Shown: positions 23,201-36,382 of the stretch, piece after piece | Layout: every line of letters begins with the position of its first letter | How positions within the stretch are numbered: the first letter of the stretch is position 1 | Assembly: GCF_933775445.1 (NCBI RefSeq) | Contig: NC_065872.1 | Location: 18,848,001 to 18,912,000 of the forward strand | From: Argentina anserina | Lineage: Eukaryota; Streptophyta; Magnoliopsida; Rosales; Rosaceae | Reading direction: 5' to 3' | Length of the DNA stretch: 64,000 bases | The notes under the pieces: generated by a model | The model's database searches: none | What the model saw: the letters and a program-made list of their open reading frames with translations, nothing else | Told to the model about the DNA's origin: nothing | Made by a program: the position numbers and the translations under genes

Positions 23201-24050
23201 CATTTCAACAATTCTAATATGGCTTTAGGACATGTATGCTCTGCATTTTTGTTGCATGTGCAATCTGAATCAAACCAAGCACACAGTCGCTATCCTTCAC
23301 GTGTGCCTGTGCACCTGTCTGGGCTCCAACCTTTGCAGAGTAGGCATTTCTTCATAAAAATGAGTGGATTGCTAAGACAGAAGTTTTCTTTAGTTGTCGA
23401 TTGAATATTTGAAAATATGGAAGTCTTAAAAGAAAGGTAGCTTTCATATCATTTGCTGAGAGAAATGACTATGTTTTCCTTTGAAACTGCATAAGCCACA
23501 TTTTGCCATTTGCAGTTGTAAACTGGTGTCATCATTTTGCCATTTCGTAGCTTGTGTTAATCTGTTGTCATTCTTTAGCCATTCTACAAGGTAGTGTGCC
23601 TGCCAATAGGTACTTTGAAGGGTGTGCAGGCAATTCCTGAATTTTCAACAATGGCCTTTTTTAAAACTGACAATTGTCTGCAGCAGTTTTTGGTTGCTAC
23701 TATTAGACGCACTATCTATCTAATGACCATTGTTTCACTAGTTCCAAATGTCAAGACAAAATACCGCATTATCCCCAGTTCAATAAGCTTACACTCGATA
23801 ATTGTTTGCATGTTGAAGATCCTATTTCTGAACCTTAGATCTGCTAGAGATATGTCCATCTTGCTTATATTTAGGATTTTTTTCAGTGCAGGATTTTGCC
23901 AAGTGCTTGGATGTTTTAGTACCCTACCCTAATCCAATGCTCTTGCTTTTTGAACCACAGGAGTATCATGACAACATCGGTGATACGGAAGGAGCGGAAG
24001 AGAAAGAGCGATCACAGGCTAAGATACAAAAGTTCATCTCAAGCTTTTGA
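17264..24050 (+). CDS. CTNNBL1: Beta-catenin-like protein 1 (CTNNBL1), eight exons
   Basis: The exons are 17264-18325, 18659-18743, 20260-20356, 20746-20809, 20894-20950, 21816-21853, 21977-22058 and 23961-24050. Together they give 524 aa in one frame, close to the usual length of plant CTNNBL1. The ATG at 17264 opens MADNRDAKRKRGD, with a basic cluster that may be a nuclear signal. The bulk is an armadillo-type helical repeat fold (LLQDLTDEDAVDENDEPA, then VLLQAVAMYKNKDPKSPDEA). The conserved C-terminal half includes RGSRRERLLSKFVENECEKI, then KDVQAILQEYHDNIG. In other eukaryotes CTNNBL1 associates with the Prp19/CDC5L spliceosomal complex in the nucleus. The first intron has a GC donor (AAG|GCAAGT). 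The others I placed are GT-AG. The last intron is 1.9 kb and holds no recognisable gene. The gene looks intact. Confidence 0.95.
19345..19390. repeat. GATA microsatellite in CTNNBL1 intron 2
   Basis: An interrupted (GATA)n run lies within the 1.5 kb second intron of CTNNBL1. The rest of that intron shows no gene. Confidence 0.8.
20433..20657. mobile_element. MITE in CTNNBL1 intron 3
   Basis: This ~225-bp AT-rich element has inverted ends. The left reads GGCCCTGTTCGGTAACGTTTT and the right, reversed, reads GGCGTTCGGTAACGTTTT. The interior is also partly palindromic. Such GGCC...GTTCGGTAACG ends are typical of hAT-type MITEs. I could not see a clean 8-bp target duplication. Confidence 0.65.
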
Positions 24051-25493
24051 CTGATCGAATGCTTCCCTTTTCGGCTGTGGGGAAGTTGATAGTGCTGAGT
24101 AGAAGTAGATGGTGAGTAGAGAACTGTTGATGTATATTTTGCGATGTACAACAATTTTTGGGTTTCATGCTGCAAAAGTAGAACCATTACCAGAGAACTG
24201 TGATTAAGCGGAGCAGAACAGCATATTGGCAAACTGGCGAAACACATCTGATCTATAAGTCATTCACTTGATAACATTTAGTTGAGTTTTTGGCTACTTT
24301 ATCATTGTGCTTTGTTTTGGTATTAGATTTTTGTCAATGGACTTGGACTTTCTGTGCATTATTTGTTTGATATTTCTAAACTACCCTTCTAAGATAATCA
24401 ATGTTTGTCAAATTTAACTTAGCTAGTTGCTGTGCTCGTTGATATCTCTTTACCAACATTTTGTCCCCGTGTGTTTGCGAAAGGGAGTACGCCAAACAAA
24501 GTTTGTGTCTTTTAAACTTAATGGCTTCCGGGTTTTATTTGAGAGATCATTTCAGAGATATTTGCCCCAAGCATGAATGATCATGTTTTATCCTGCAGTC
24601 ATTGTGGTACATCCGTACATGTATCAGGAGTTCTATTTAACAACTTAATCTTATACCTTTAAATCCACCTTTTTTTTCAGTGCATCATCAAACAGGAGAT
24701 TATGAGAGCATATCAGAAGCAAGTGGGGGTCAAATCTTCTTTGAATCCAGAATACAATTCGCAGAAATAAATCAATAAATGCCAAAAGTTCAGTCAAGAT
24801 AGTATTCTTTTATTCCTGTATTATTGCTAACAAAAATATCTCTATCAGATGTAGTTTATACAAAAAACATTTGTTATTACTCATAATGAACTGTTCATGT
24901 TTGACAATAATAAAAAAATTTGACCGAAAATAGGTCTAATTAACAATCAATTAGATAGTCTTTAACAAGATAGTCCTCATTTTTCCAATCTCCCTAAGTA
25001 CTTGTGTCTATATAATAAATTACAAAATTACGATATGAATAGCAATACCGAACACAAATCATCAATGCCAAAATTCCACAAAGTGACAAAACAGGCTAAC
25101 TGGAAAAAGCCGCGCAACACGTAGCCCCTAAAGTTTACTCCTTTTACTCTTTCAAAAATAACCATCTTTTTTGAGTTTGGTATTCTAAAAAATAAACAAA
25201 ACTTTTCTTGGGAAACAATGACTTTACTTCTCATTTAAGTCTGGAAGGAAAATGATACGATTCCCTTCGGTCGTTTCCTTTTCTCTATATATACTAATGG
25301 AAAAGGCAAAAAGAGTCTCACTGTGCTCTCTTCATGTTCCCATGTCTTCTTAGTCTTCTTCTTAGTAATCCCATGTCTTCTTAGTCTTCTTCTTAGTCTT
25401 CTCCAACTTGAATAAAGGCTTTGAGGGTTCATCAGTGGCTGTACGATAACGAGTTGCATGATCAAGTAGTGCATCGTTGAGAAAGAGCCACTA
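24051..25493. other. Intergenic region, start of the helicase duplication unit (copy 1)
   Basis: From about 24324 this stretch matches 41330-42630 with moderate divergence (many substitutions and indels). It therefore marks the left edge of the tandem helicase duplication, about 270 bp after the CTNNBL1 stop. Within it, 24885-24985 resembles the right half of the MITE at 48418-48775. No gene is recognisable. Confidence 0.6.
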
Positions 25494-28400
25494 ATGGGAA
25501 AGAAGAAGAGTAAACACCAAGTTTCAGACGCTAAAACCCTTATTGATTTGGTGTTCTCTTGGTCTATTAGAGATGTTCTCGATGAAAGCTTTTACAAAAA
25601 TCAGGTTTGTTCTGCGTTTAATATTTTTCATGTCTTTGATGCCCGGTTCTCTGTAAGAAAAGTAGTTACATTTACTTGTTATTTGCATCAATAGCAGAGA
25701 TAATTCTCTTCCCTCCTTTCATGGTATCCCAGCTTGGATAAAACTTTGAGTTATGTATTGCAATTGTGTGCTTATTGTATAAGAGAATGAGTCATATGCT
25801 TCAATATTTTTTCTTTTTTCTTTTTATTTGTTTGATTTAATTGAATTCGACAATTAAAATGGTTGCAGAAAAAGGTCATATTGATGTTGCAAAGTAATGT
25901 GCAGATCTCCCTATCAGAAAAATTTATTAGAATATAATGCATTATTTTTTCTGTGCATTATAGTTTGCATTGGTAACAACACTTTCAACCCAGAAATATA
26001 TATTAAATATGATTATACAAAACGTATCTAAAACACTATTTTAAGAAAGAACATATCCCCGTGTCATGCCGTACCCGTACCGGTACTGGTGCATCCTAAC
26101 TTAGAATCAACCCAGAAATGATTGACTGAATCAGTTCGATCTTTCAATTCTAAAGTGCTTATCTTTTGGTCAATTTATTTTTACCTTTGTGCACTTAATA
26201 GGTACAGAGGATCCCCAACACATTTAAGACGGTGTCGAGCTACAAGCAATCATACATTCCTTCACTTGTTGAGGAAACTCATGCTGATTTACTATCGAGT
26301 ATGTTGAGTCTGTCACATGCCCCTACTTGTGAAATTCTGACACTGGAAGATTCGGATGAACCTCCTGATGACTTGTTTTACGATGTAACGTATCATAGAG
26401 ATACAGACGCCGATGAAGATCACATAGAATTGATGTATGTGCCACAGGTTGGAGATATCATCGCCTTGACAAATGTTAGACCAAAAGGCATTCATGATTT
26501 GAATAGTCCTCCAAGGTTCTATCATATCGCTTATGTTGCTAAAGCAAATGATATTGATGAATTTCCTGATCTCCTCCAGTTCCAAATTTTATCATCGAAG
26601 CCTATCGACTGTGAAGAACTAGACCTGAGTAAAAGGAAGAGAGAAACACTTTTTGCAGTCTATCTTATGAACTTGATGACAAATGTCCGTGTATGGAAAG
26701 CTTTGAACTCTGAAGAGGGGAATACAAGAATCATTAACAAAGTTCTGCAACCCAAGTCAGATGTATGTATTTATAATAGTGACTCGTCTGATATTTTCCT
26801 CAATAATTCATGTGCCTATACATTTCAGTTTTTACTCTCAATATGTTTCTTGTTTAATTAATTAATTTCTTACAGGATGGCGACTCTTGTTTAGTTTGCC
26901 TCTCCGAGGGAAGATCTTACACCGACATTTCTTCTATATGGTCTACAATTCGCTCACAAAATCTAAATGAATCCCAGGAAGCTGCAGTTTTGAACTGTAT
27001 CAGCTTGAGTCAATGCCATCACCAGAATTCCGTTAAATTAATATGGGGTCCTCCTGGTACTGGCAAGACGAAGACAATGAGTCTGACACTCTTTGCTCTC
27101 TTTCAGTTAAAGTGCAGAACTCTCACATGTGCTCCCACAAATATTGCCGTCCTAGAAGTCGCAGCAAGGCTCCGGAGATTGGTTAATCAGTCACTCGAGC
27201 ATAGCAGGTATGGACTAGGAGATATAGTTCTCTTTGGTAATAAGAAGCGGATGAAGATTAACGATAATAATGAGATTCGTGACATATTTCTTGACCATCG
27301 TGTGAAAATCCTCATCAAGTGTATGGCCCCTTTATCTGGATGGAAACATGTGTTATCATCAATGATAAATCTGCTTGATGATCCAGAGGAACAATATTCT
27401 TTGTATTTGGCAAAGAAAGCTGAAGAGCAAAAACAGAATGCAGAAAAAAATGAGGAAAATGATCAAAATATGGATTATCCTTTGACATTTGAGGAGTTTG
27501 TGAAGACTAAATTTGGTTCTATCAGTCAGGAGCTGAAGACTTGTATGGTAGGTTTGTACACCCACTTACCAACTTCTTGTATATCACTCACAGTGGTGAG
27601 GGACATGGTAAGAGCTTCGGGTTTGCTCAATTCTATTAAATCTTCATTGCAAACTATTAGTTCTGGTAATGAAGGATTGAAGTTACGTCTCAATGATATC
27701 AAAGTTCGAGGAAGCACTGTTGGTTGCCTTGCGCAGCTGAGAGCAAAGTGTACAACGACACTGAAGGCGCTTCCAATGGCATTCTCTGCTCCTAATATGG
27801 AATATTCATTAAGGAATTTCTGCCTAGAAAATGCTTGCTTGATATTCTGTACTGCCTCAACTTCTTCCAAGTTGCATATTGTAGCACAACAGGCACCATT
27901 AGATTTGTTGGTCATTGATGAGGCTGCTCAGCTAAAAGAATGTGAGTCAGCAATTCCCTTACAAATATCTGGTGTCCGCCATGCTATCCTTGTAGGAGAT
28001 GAGAGGCAACTCCCTGCCATGGTTAAAAGCGAGGTTTTGTTTTTATAATAGCATTTGCAAATTTCATTTTTTTTTTCAATGTATGGTAAGTGTTTCAATT
28101 AGCTGCATCTTAATATGTATGTCTCAATGAATTACTAGATTGCGGCAACCGCTGGTTTCGGAAGAAGTTTGTTTGAAAGGCTGGCAAAGTTGGGACACAA
28201 GAAGCACCTACTCAATGTTCAGTACAGGATGCATCCATCCATCAGTATATTTCCGAAAACAGAGTTCTATGACAACCATGTAGTAGATGGTCCAAATGTC
28301 CTAGAAAGTAGTTACAAGAGGTGCTTCCTCAAGGGGAATATGTACCAATCCTATTCCTTCATAAATGTAGCCCATGGAAAAGAAGAGTTTGATCACAGAT

Positions 28401-30683
28401 ATAGCCGGAAAAATATGGTGGAGGTTGCTGTAGTCTCTGAGATAGTAGCAAGCCTGTATAAAGGTAGGTATTGTACCAATTTGGTCAATGCTCTTATTCA
28501 TGTAATTTATTGCAAAGACCTACAATCTGGGTTTGACTTTTCTTTCCTCCCACAGAATTCATTGGAACAAAGAAGAAAGTTAGTATTGGGGTCATATCAC
28601 CATACAAAGCTCAAGTTTATGTTATTCAAAAGATACTCGCAAAATATACTAAAACTTGTTCCAATACTGGTTTCTCCGTAAGTGTGCGATCTGTTGATGG
28701 GTTCCAAGGTGGTGAAGAAGATGTGATAATTATATCTACTGTCCGATGCAATGGGAACGGGTCAGTTGGTTTCTTGTCAAACCGGCAAAGAGCAAATGTT
28801 GCACTAACACGCGCCAGGTATTATTTATAAAATTTCATTGTAGTTATGCTATATGATGCATCTTAGACATGTCTAATTTGTGCAATATTTTTTATGTAGG
28901 TACTGCCTTTGGATATTGGGGAATGCGTCAACTTTGAATGCTAGTGACTCTGTTTGGAAGAAGCTGGTCCTTGATGCCAAGAAACGTAACTGTTTTTATA
29001 ATGCTGATGAAGACAGCAACTTGGCTCAGGCTATTACAACTGCCCTGCTTAAGCTTGAGCAGGTTCATTCTCTGCTTAATATCGACTCTATGCTGTTCAA
29101 AAACGCTATATGGAAGGTATGCTGCCATTTTCTCAAGTCTTTCTCTAATTTAAACCGGACCATTGTCGGAGCATACAATAATCAGACGTCTTGAGAGTAC
29201 AGGTTTATTTACATTGCTAAAAAGAGGGACATAATTGTCAAGTAAAAAGCAAGTGATTAATGTCGAGTTATCTCACTAAAGGGAATTCAGCCGTGTAATG
29301 TCTAATAAGATGTTCTGCTGTTATAAGGATTAATTCTTTCTTTCTTTCTTTCTTTTTCTCATAGGTTTGCTTCACTTGTGAGTTTTTGAACTCCATCAAA
29401 AAAATTAAAGATACTGTGGTTCTTCGGGAAGTGCTTGCATTGTTAACCAAACTAGCAAATGGATGGCGCCAACCTCACAAAGATAAAAGAAATGATGGAA
29501 CTTCTGCTCAACTGTTAGAAAAGTATAAAATCAAAGGACACTTGAATCTCATTTGGACTGTAGATATTCTCCAGGAGAACGTGCATTATGTCCAAGTTAT
29601 AAAGTTCTGGGATATTTTACCATTTTCTCATTTACCAAAACTGGAAAAGCATCTGGACATTGTTTTTGGAAAATTTTCGGCAGATAAGATGAACCGCTGC
29701 AAGAAGAAATGCATTGACAGGTATGGGATGTTATAAAATTCTTCTTTTCATAGGTATATTAGTCCAATGTACTTTTATTCAATAAGTTTATAATAAACCA
29801 TTTTCTACCCGTTCTTTAAATCATGCATCATTTTCTTCCAATTTCTGTAGGGATCTTTGTTTTCCAATGAGATGGTCGGTGGTTAGAAATCTCCCTGATC
29901 ATGAGGAGCTCCTTTCAAAGCCATTATCTTCTCTCAGTATAACAAATCATCAAAAAGCATCAATTTCGACATATGGGTGAGCATATATATATATATATAT
30001 GTACCAACTTTATTTAGGAAGTCACTGTTTAAAAATAATTAAATAAAAACTATTTGAACAATTGAACAGAATAATACAGTTTACTCTATTTGCTATTAAT
30101 ATTATTGGAAAACGGAATCAACTAACATGTAGAAGGATGGATGAATAATTCTGAGCATAAAGTAATTTATTGTCTTTACATCAGTTGTTCATGTCGTTTA
30201 GTGATGCTGAAGTTTATAGGCTTTATGTTAATTTCTATTATTCATACACTAAAAACTCCAAATGTCTAAGGTGCTTGATGTTATCTCATCCTGTATGTAC
30301 TGATTTTGGTCTCACACAATATCCACTTTTAATTGTTCATATCAATAGGTGATGTTGAAGTTCATGCATGTCCTGGACAAAGGGAATTAGATTTCAATAG
30401 AAATGGCCATTTCTTACTCATTACATGATATATTTGCAACATATATTTGAGCTAATGTACCACTTGCTTCTATAGGGAGACAGAGAAAGCAGCAAGACCA
30501 ATTATCCGTGTAAAGAGCAAAGTTAGTCAGAAAGAAAGAAAGTTATGGAAAATAAAGGCTGAAGACGGAGTGAAGGATTTCAGCACTTGCATTGAAGCAG
30601 ATCGTATGGAGTTCTTGTCAAAACCATTGTCATCACTGAGTCTAGCAGATAAGCCAGAAGCATCGATCTCCAGTCACATGTGA
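25494..30683 (+). CDS. SEN1/UPF1-like superfamily 1 helicase, copy 1, 3'-truncated
   Basis: The exons are 25494-25604, 26202-26762, 26876-28033, 28139-28463, 28556-28817, 28900-29116, 29365-29720, 29851-29976 and 30476-30679. All join in phase. It has Walker A GPPGTGKT, motif II DEAAQ, motif [28 protein letters not shown] and [10 protein letters not shown], so every core SF1B motif is present. The N terminus [20 protein letters not shown] matches a plant P-loop helicase family (At1g65810-like). Relatives in this superfamily unwind RNA or RNA/DNA hybrids. Exon 9 normally splices on, but 270 bp into the intron the sequence switches to transposon DNA at 30950. Read-through of the donor gives a stop at 30681-30683. 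The protein would be about 1,107 aa and lacks the C-terminal part of copy 2. The helicase core may still be functional. Confidence 0.85.
25998..26106. mobile_element. Short 109-bp insertion with 13-bp target duplication
   Basis: The direct repeat TCAACCCAGAAAT flanks the insert (25985-25997 and 26107-26119). Helicase copy 2 has a single copy of this site at the matching place, about 100 bp upstream of its exon 2. The insert ends in CCGTACCCGTACCGGTACTG-like sequence, related in style to the GTGTCC repeats at 60-165. A long duplication of this kind suggests insertion by a target-primed, LINE-type mechanism. Confidence 0.7.
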
Positions 30684-31374
30684 GTCATAACTATATATTC
30701 TGACATCCATATAGGAACTAGGAAGTCTAATTTTCTATAAATATTCAATAACTTCTACGAAATTAAAAGTAAACATATTTGAAATAACTGGAGCACAATT
30801 ACTAGCTCTTGTGAAATAGGAGTTGATTATTTTGTATTTAAGTAAGGAATCTTAGCAACAAATGGAACTGATTGTTTAACTCTTAAGGTGCCTTATGAAT
30901 CCATACCACTTGTATGTATTGCATATATTCCAACTTCTATGCTTTAATTTGTGAGAGATGTCAAATTGTACATCTTTACATCGTGTAATTATGTTTTTGT
31001 ATTACAGTTTGTAAACAGAGTGGTTGTTAAACTTGGTTGAGATATTCAACTATTGTACTTTAATTTCATTTATTGAAGTTATTTTAGAATGTTAGCATCC
31101 TTAAATTCTAATTTTTTATCTTAAATTTAGGGACGTTACAATTTTTGTGAGAGAAATGGTTTAGACAAACTAAATATAAATAAAAACAAACTAATTACTA
31201 ATTAAAATGAGATTCAAACCAGTGGGGAGCATGAGAGTTTTGGGTGATTCACACTAACTCTTTCTTACAAAATATTGATATTAAAGTCACAAATGCATGT
31301 ATTTCCTAATGTGTCAAGTCCTGTATCTAATTCCGTTTAAGGCTATTAGATCAATTATCCTTACGGTGTATTAA

Positions 31375-32336
31375 TTATACCAGTGAATGCCACAACCCAA
31401 ACCCATAATGTCTCTCATGCTTATAGTCTCCCACGAGGCTCAATATCAACATCACAGCCTTTAGCTCCACATGTGTGCAAATGTCTTCCTCTTCTAGGGG
31501 TGTGATCTTCTCTACCTCCTCTTCTTCTTTGGTGACTATCTCATTGCCCAGATTGTGTAGCCATTTCTTCACAAATATCCCAAGCGTCATTAGGACATTT
31601 CTTGAGAAAATTTCCACCCAAAGCATTATCTAATCTTCCTCTATTAATAACCATCAACCCATTATAGAAAGATTCACAAAGAAGCCACTTTGTGAGCCCA
31701 TGATGAGGACAACCCAACTCCATGTCCTTGAATCGCTCCCATGCATCATAAAAATTCTCATTATCTTCTTGAAAGAACTTGGTCAAGCTATCCCGCATGT
31801 AGGCGGTCCGATGATGAGGGTAATAGGCATTGAGGAAGACTCTTTGCATATCCACCCAATAAGTAATAGACCTTGGTTTGAGCTTGAGGAACCATGTGCG
31901 TGCTTGATCCTTCAAAGCAAAATGGGAATAATCATAGCTTCAAACCCTCTATAGTCAATCCTCCCAAGTGCATCGTCGAACAAATAGCATCAAACTCTAT
32001 GATGTGGTCATAAGGCCTCTCACTAGTCATGCCACGGAAAGTAGGAAGAATCGACAACATGTTAGGCTTGATCTCAAAATTGGCATTTGTAGGAGGAAGC
32101 ACAATGCAAGATGGAGCATTTACAATGCTAGGACAAGAATAATGGCTCAATGGAAGTTCCTCATCTATAGGTATTTCCCTTTCATGCTCCGCCGTCTCTT
32201 CTACTTGAATAGGAGATCTAGAAGGTGCTTGTGACCGATGTCTTGGTCTCCTAACTCTTGTTCTTAATCTTACTCAAGTTAGTCTTTGCAAAACTAGACC
32301 ACTTCTCAAGTTGATAGGTAGTAAAGTGTCGCTCAT
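31375..32336 (-). pseudogene. Athila-like gag remnant, copy 2
   Basis: This is the copy of 2064-3025, with the same frame breaks and only a few substitutions (for example Ser to Leu in the YMRDS motif). The shared defects show that gag was already dead before the duplication. Confidence 0.7.
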
Positions 32337-33509
32337 ACACCTACAAGATCCAACAAGAAATTAAGTACCACAAAACCAAATATTTAATCAAGATAAGCAC
32401 CCAAGTCCACAAAATAAAAATTCCACTACGAAACAACTCCCCCTGATTAGTGTCATAATCATGGAGTACAAAGAACAACGTATACAACGTTAATTACATG
32501 CTTCTCAAAAGTAGTCTTGGGCTAATGATTAATCATTAATCTAGTCACACATCCTTAAATCATACATGTTATACGTAGCCAAACTTATAACTTAGGAAAC
32601 ACGATTGCATAACAACTCAAAATAAGAGTTTACAATGAAAATCAGATTCTTGGATAGAATGACATTCTCTCACTTAAATGGCCATAACTTCTTCGTTATA
32701 ACAAGTATGAGTGAACCGTAAAATGTTTTGGAAAGTAAACACTCGTGGCTTTCTGGTGACATAAAGTTCACAACCTAATTCAACCGGAGAATTTCAAAGT
32801 GCTCTATCGAAGTTGACTGACTTGCAAATTCTCGGATATAATTATTATACTTTACTAAAATGGCTATAACTCACTCAATACGATAGATATGAAACAAATG
32901 GTTAGTGTCCCTGGAAAGTAGACACATAGCCTATCCAACGGTACCAATTTCACCATATTTCATTGAGTGAACTATCTTGTAGGTCTCGTTAAAGTTGATC
33001 TATGAAACTGGACAGATTCTGATTTGTCACATTCAATTTGTCTTTTACTATGGAATGAGGGAATTGACCAATGAATGACTGATTTTGGTCCGAGACAAAA
33101 TCATACGTATCCTATACGCTATTAGTGTCAACAACACTAACGCGTACACTAGTGTGTATGAGCTACTGGCGGCGTTGGTGTGGGCAACAATGTATTGATT
33201 CGCTAAATGTAGAACTAGACCCATGTGAATGGAACAATTCAAGTCCAATGACGATACATAGGCGCATAGTTAATCACATTATAATGAAAGCAATAGTGTC
33301 CCAACAACACTAACATATATGAATCTATAGCTCATTGAATATCTTCATCATCTATACTTAGACGGAATAGAGAATCTAGAATTAGCTTTCATATGAACAC
33401 ATATGGGTATATGTTCTTGCAACCGATTGTACTACGTTCTTTTGAACATCGCAATCTGATTACATAAGCTCTTCGTGGTCTGGAGGTATTTATTCAAGCA
33501 ATTAAGGTC

Positions 33510-33984
33510 TGTTGATGTTGTGATTACACTCATTTTAATACGCCGTACTCCTTGTGGATGTGATACGCCGTATTTCTGGTCTCCTTCCTGTCACAAGTAG
33601 TGCACGTCGTCAAAGTAGAGACCACGGCGGCGTGGTCTTCAACTCTCCGACGCTTAAGTTAGGGCGATGGTAATTTATGCAGAATTACAGTAGGAAGTTC
33701 AGTGTACTTACCTTATAAGGTCGAGAGTTTGACCCTTTATTGTTGAGTTGAGGTAGGTCGTTTTACCTATCATTCGATGTGGGACGACGTCCAATTAAGG
33801 TGTTCTCTGGAGCCTTCTTTGAGATGCGCGTGAGAGCGCGTCCGTAGTCGGTTTGGGCCGCGGAGAGGCCCATTGCGAAGCTACTATGGCTGACTTGCTA
33901 TTAGTATTGTAAGACTGTGCTATACACTAGCCTTAATGCGCTGATAGTTGTGCTGATTATGACGGGCATAAGCCTATGCCAACA
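33510..33984 (-). repeat. LTR of the Tat element, in block copy 2
   Basis: This is a 475-bp LTR corresponding to 4199-4671, preceded by the same AGGTC flank. It differs from the first copy at roughly nine positions. No second LTR or pol accompanies it. Confidence 0.9.
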
Positions 33985-34150
33985 ACTCCCCCCAACTTCC
34001 CAGTCTAGGGAGGTGATTTCTTGACTGGGGAGTTAATATTTGAGCGTTTTGCCATAATCAGCAATGGGTCTCACTGACCCTCTCGTAGTCCCCCCAGTCC
34101 CCGGTTAAGGAATGCCGAGTTGTGTTGTAGAGTACGTTTGATCGCTCTCT

Positions 34151-34726
34151 TTGTAGTGCGTCCGTCATAGCGTAGTAAGTTCTTACGCGTAGGACGTCTT
34201 TTATCGCTACCTTGGAGCGTAGAGCGTCCGTCATGGCGTAGCAAGTGCTTACGCGTAGGACGTCTTATCGCTATCCTTGAGCGTAGTGCGTCCGTCATGG
34301 CGTAGCAAGTGCTTACGCGTAGGACGTCTTATCGCTATCCTTGAGCGTAGTGCGTCAGTCATGGCGTAGCAAGTGTTTACGCGTAGGACGTCTTATCGCT
34401 ATCTTTGAGCGTAGTGCGTCCGTCATGGCGTAGTAGGTGCTTACGCGTAGGACGTCTTATCGCTATCTTTGAGCGTAGTGCGTCCGTCATGGCGTAGTAG
34501 GTGCTTACGCGTAGGACGTCTTATCGCTATCTTTGAGCGTAGTGCGTCCGTCATGGCGTAGTAAGTGCTTACGCGTAGGACGTCTTATCGCTATCTTTGA
34601 GCGTAGTGCGTCCGTCATGGCGTAGTAACTGCTTACGCGTAGGACGTCTTATCGCTATCTTTGAGCGTAGTGCGTCCGTCATGGCGTAGTAAGTGCTTAC
34701 GCGTAGGACGTCTTATCGCTATCTTT
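34151..34726. repeat. 64-bp tandem array, copy 2
   Basis: GAGCG recurs every 64 bp from 34215 to 34727, the same number of units as in 4838-5413. The order of unit variants (AGCAAGTG, AGTAGGTG and AGTAAGTG types) differs, which suggests exchange between units after duplication. Confidence 0.9.
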
Positions 34727-35031
34727 GAGCGTAGTGTTTGTAGGTTGAGAGCAGCACCATTCGTGCTGTGGGAAGCACGTGTCATACATGCATTGGGCGG
34801 ATGTTTCGTGAACGTTTCGAATTCGTGGGGTGACGTTATCCGAAAAGACAGTTATTGCATGTAATTAAGGCGTGTGTAACCGAAACGTTGCCTCGGTAGC
34901 TCAGGCCACGTGGCGAGATCTGGAGCGATGTCTCTTGGGTCAGCGGCTAGGATGTGAGTAACGGTTTTCTGAATCCGACGGTTAAGGATTGTTTTTGAGG
35001 AATCAACGGGCTGGATGTGAGATGGGGTTCA

Positions 35032-35040
35032 CTATAAAAG
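35032..35040 (+). promoter_or_regulatory. TATA box, copy 2 of the antisense gene
   Basis: CTATAAAAG is conserved at the same distance from the ATG as in copy 1. If active, it would drive transcription rightwards into the unique region after 36471. Confidence 0.45.
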
Positions 35041-35530
35041 AGTGAAAGGGACAGAATGGCTGTCATTATCGACATATCCAAGTTTTCGAAATCCAAATTC
35101 TCTCATTCCCTCTCTTTTGCTCTCGTCTGCTCCCTTTTCTTCCGAGCGTGAACTCATCGGGATTTTTGTGTGAATCGGCTTTTTGAGGTATGTTTTCTGA
35201 TCGGATCTTTCTTTATACGGTTTGTGGCTTGTTGTTTGTTGGTAGATTTGTGTTTGTAGGGTAAACCAGTGGTATTGGGTTTTGGGTTTTTCCGGCAGAT
35301 TTGTGGGTTTTGGGTCTATTTGATATTTGGATGGGTGTTTTCCGGCAAAGTGGGGTGTTTGTATGGGCGGTACGGATGGGTTTTCGCCGTATACTGGGTT
35401 TGGTGTTCTTCATGTTCTTCATGTTCTTCAAACTCGTTCTTGCGAGGTTCGTAAGATAGATCTGACTGACTTTCTGACTTCTAGTTTTAGGTTGTTCGCC
35501 TTTGACTTCGGTGTTGTTTGCTGCGGCGTA

Positions 35531-36382
35531 ATGTCTAGGATAATTATACTAACTGATAGCGATTCCGCGTCTGCAGAAGGAAGTTGGTCCGCGTCGTCAT
35601 CCTCTTGGTCGTGGACAAGTGAATTGGAGGCCAACTACTTGGACTTGGTGCAGCGTAGTGGTGGAAACGACTTGCATCGCGAAGATCGTTCTACTGTCTT
35701 TGCGAGAGTGCTAGCGGACTGGGACACGAGTGAGTCGTCAAGCGCCATGGAGTCGCAACGTGAAGAGATTGGAGAAAGTGAAGGGGTATCTGAGCGTATT
35801 ATAAGTGCTTCGAGGACTAGCACTTCAGGCCCAACGCTGAGCCCAGCGCCTGTAAGGCGTTGGTTAGATGGCGGTGTGCAGAGGTCGGAGGTGGAAGAAC
35901 CACATGGAGCCGACTCTGCCGCAGTGCATGGCTATGTGGAGGAATTTAAGTTACCTGCTACCATCGTCGCCCGTGCGATTCGGCGTGATGAATTTGGTTC
36001 AATGTTACCGAATGGGCATGCGCTAGTGAGTCCCTCCGTACTACGACGTGGGGTGGAGTTGTCGTTAGACCCCCGCCTGCAGTGTCTTGTGGCGGAGTTT
36101 GGCTTGGCTTTTGGCCAAGTGAGCTATAATATGTGGCGGGTCCTTCTCGGTCTCTGCTCACTATTCCACCTCTCGGGGTGTTCGGCTCCTACTGCGGCGG
36201 AGGTACTCCATTTCTTCAAGGTGGACTATAACCAGCGCAATAGTAATGGAGGGACCGCACGGTTTGTGAGGCGGGATGAGCGCAGTGAGTACCAGGTTTT
36301 GGAGAACTGGCCCACCTCGGAGGCGAACTGGAGAAAAAAACAGCTTCGTGGTGGAGGAGGGGTGGGAGTATGGGCTCATTAA
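35531..36382 (+). pseudogene. Antisense Tat gene, N-terminal part, copy 2
   Basis: This is a near-identical copy of 6227-7078, with the same ATG context and the same seven-A run (about 36331) that shifts the frame before the conserved tail. The gene is cut off at 36471, inside the following intron, so the middle and coiled-coil exons are missing. Confidence 0.6.

Noticed and set aside
23219..23932. Open frames inside CTNNBL1 intron 7
   Set aside because: They lack splice or domain support and lie in a 1.9 kb intron of a well-defined gene.
27359..27915. Minus-strand open frames within helicase exon 3 (also at 44426-44982)
   Set aside because: They are reading-frame shadows of the helicase coding sequence.
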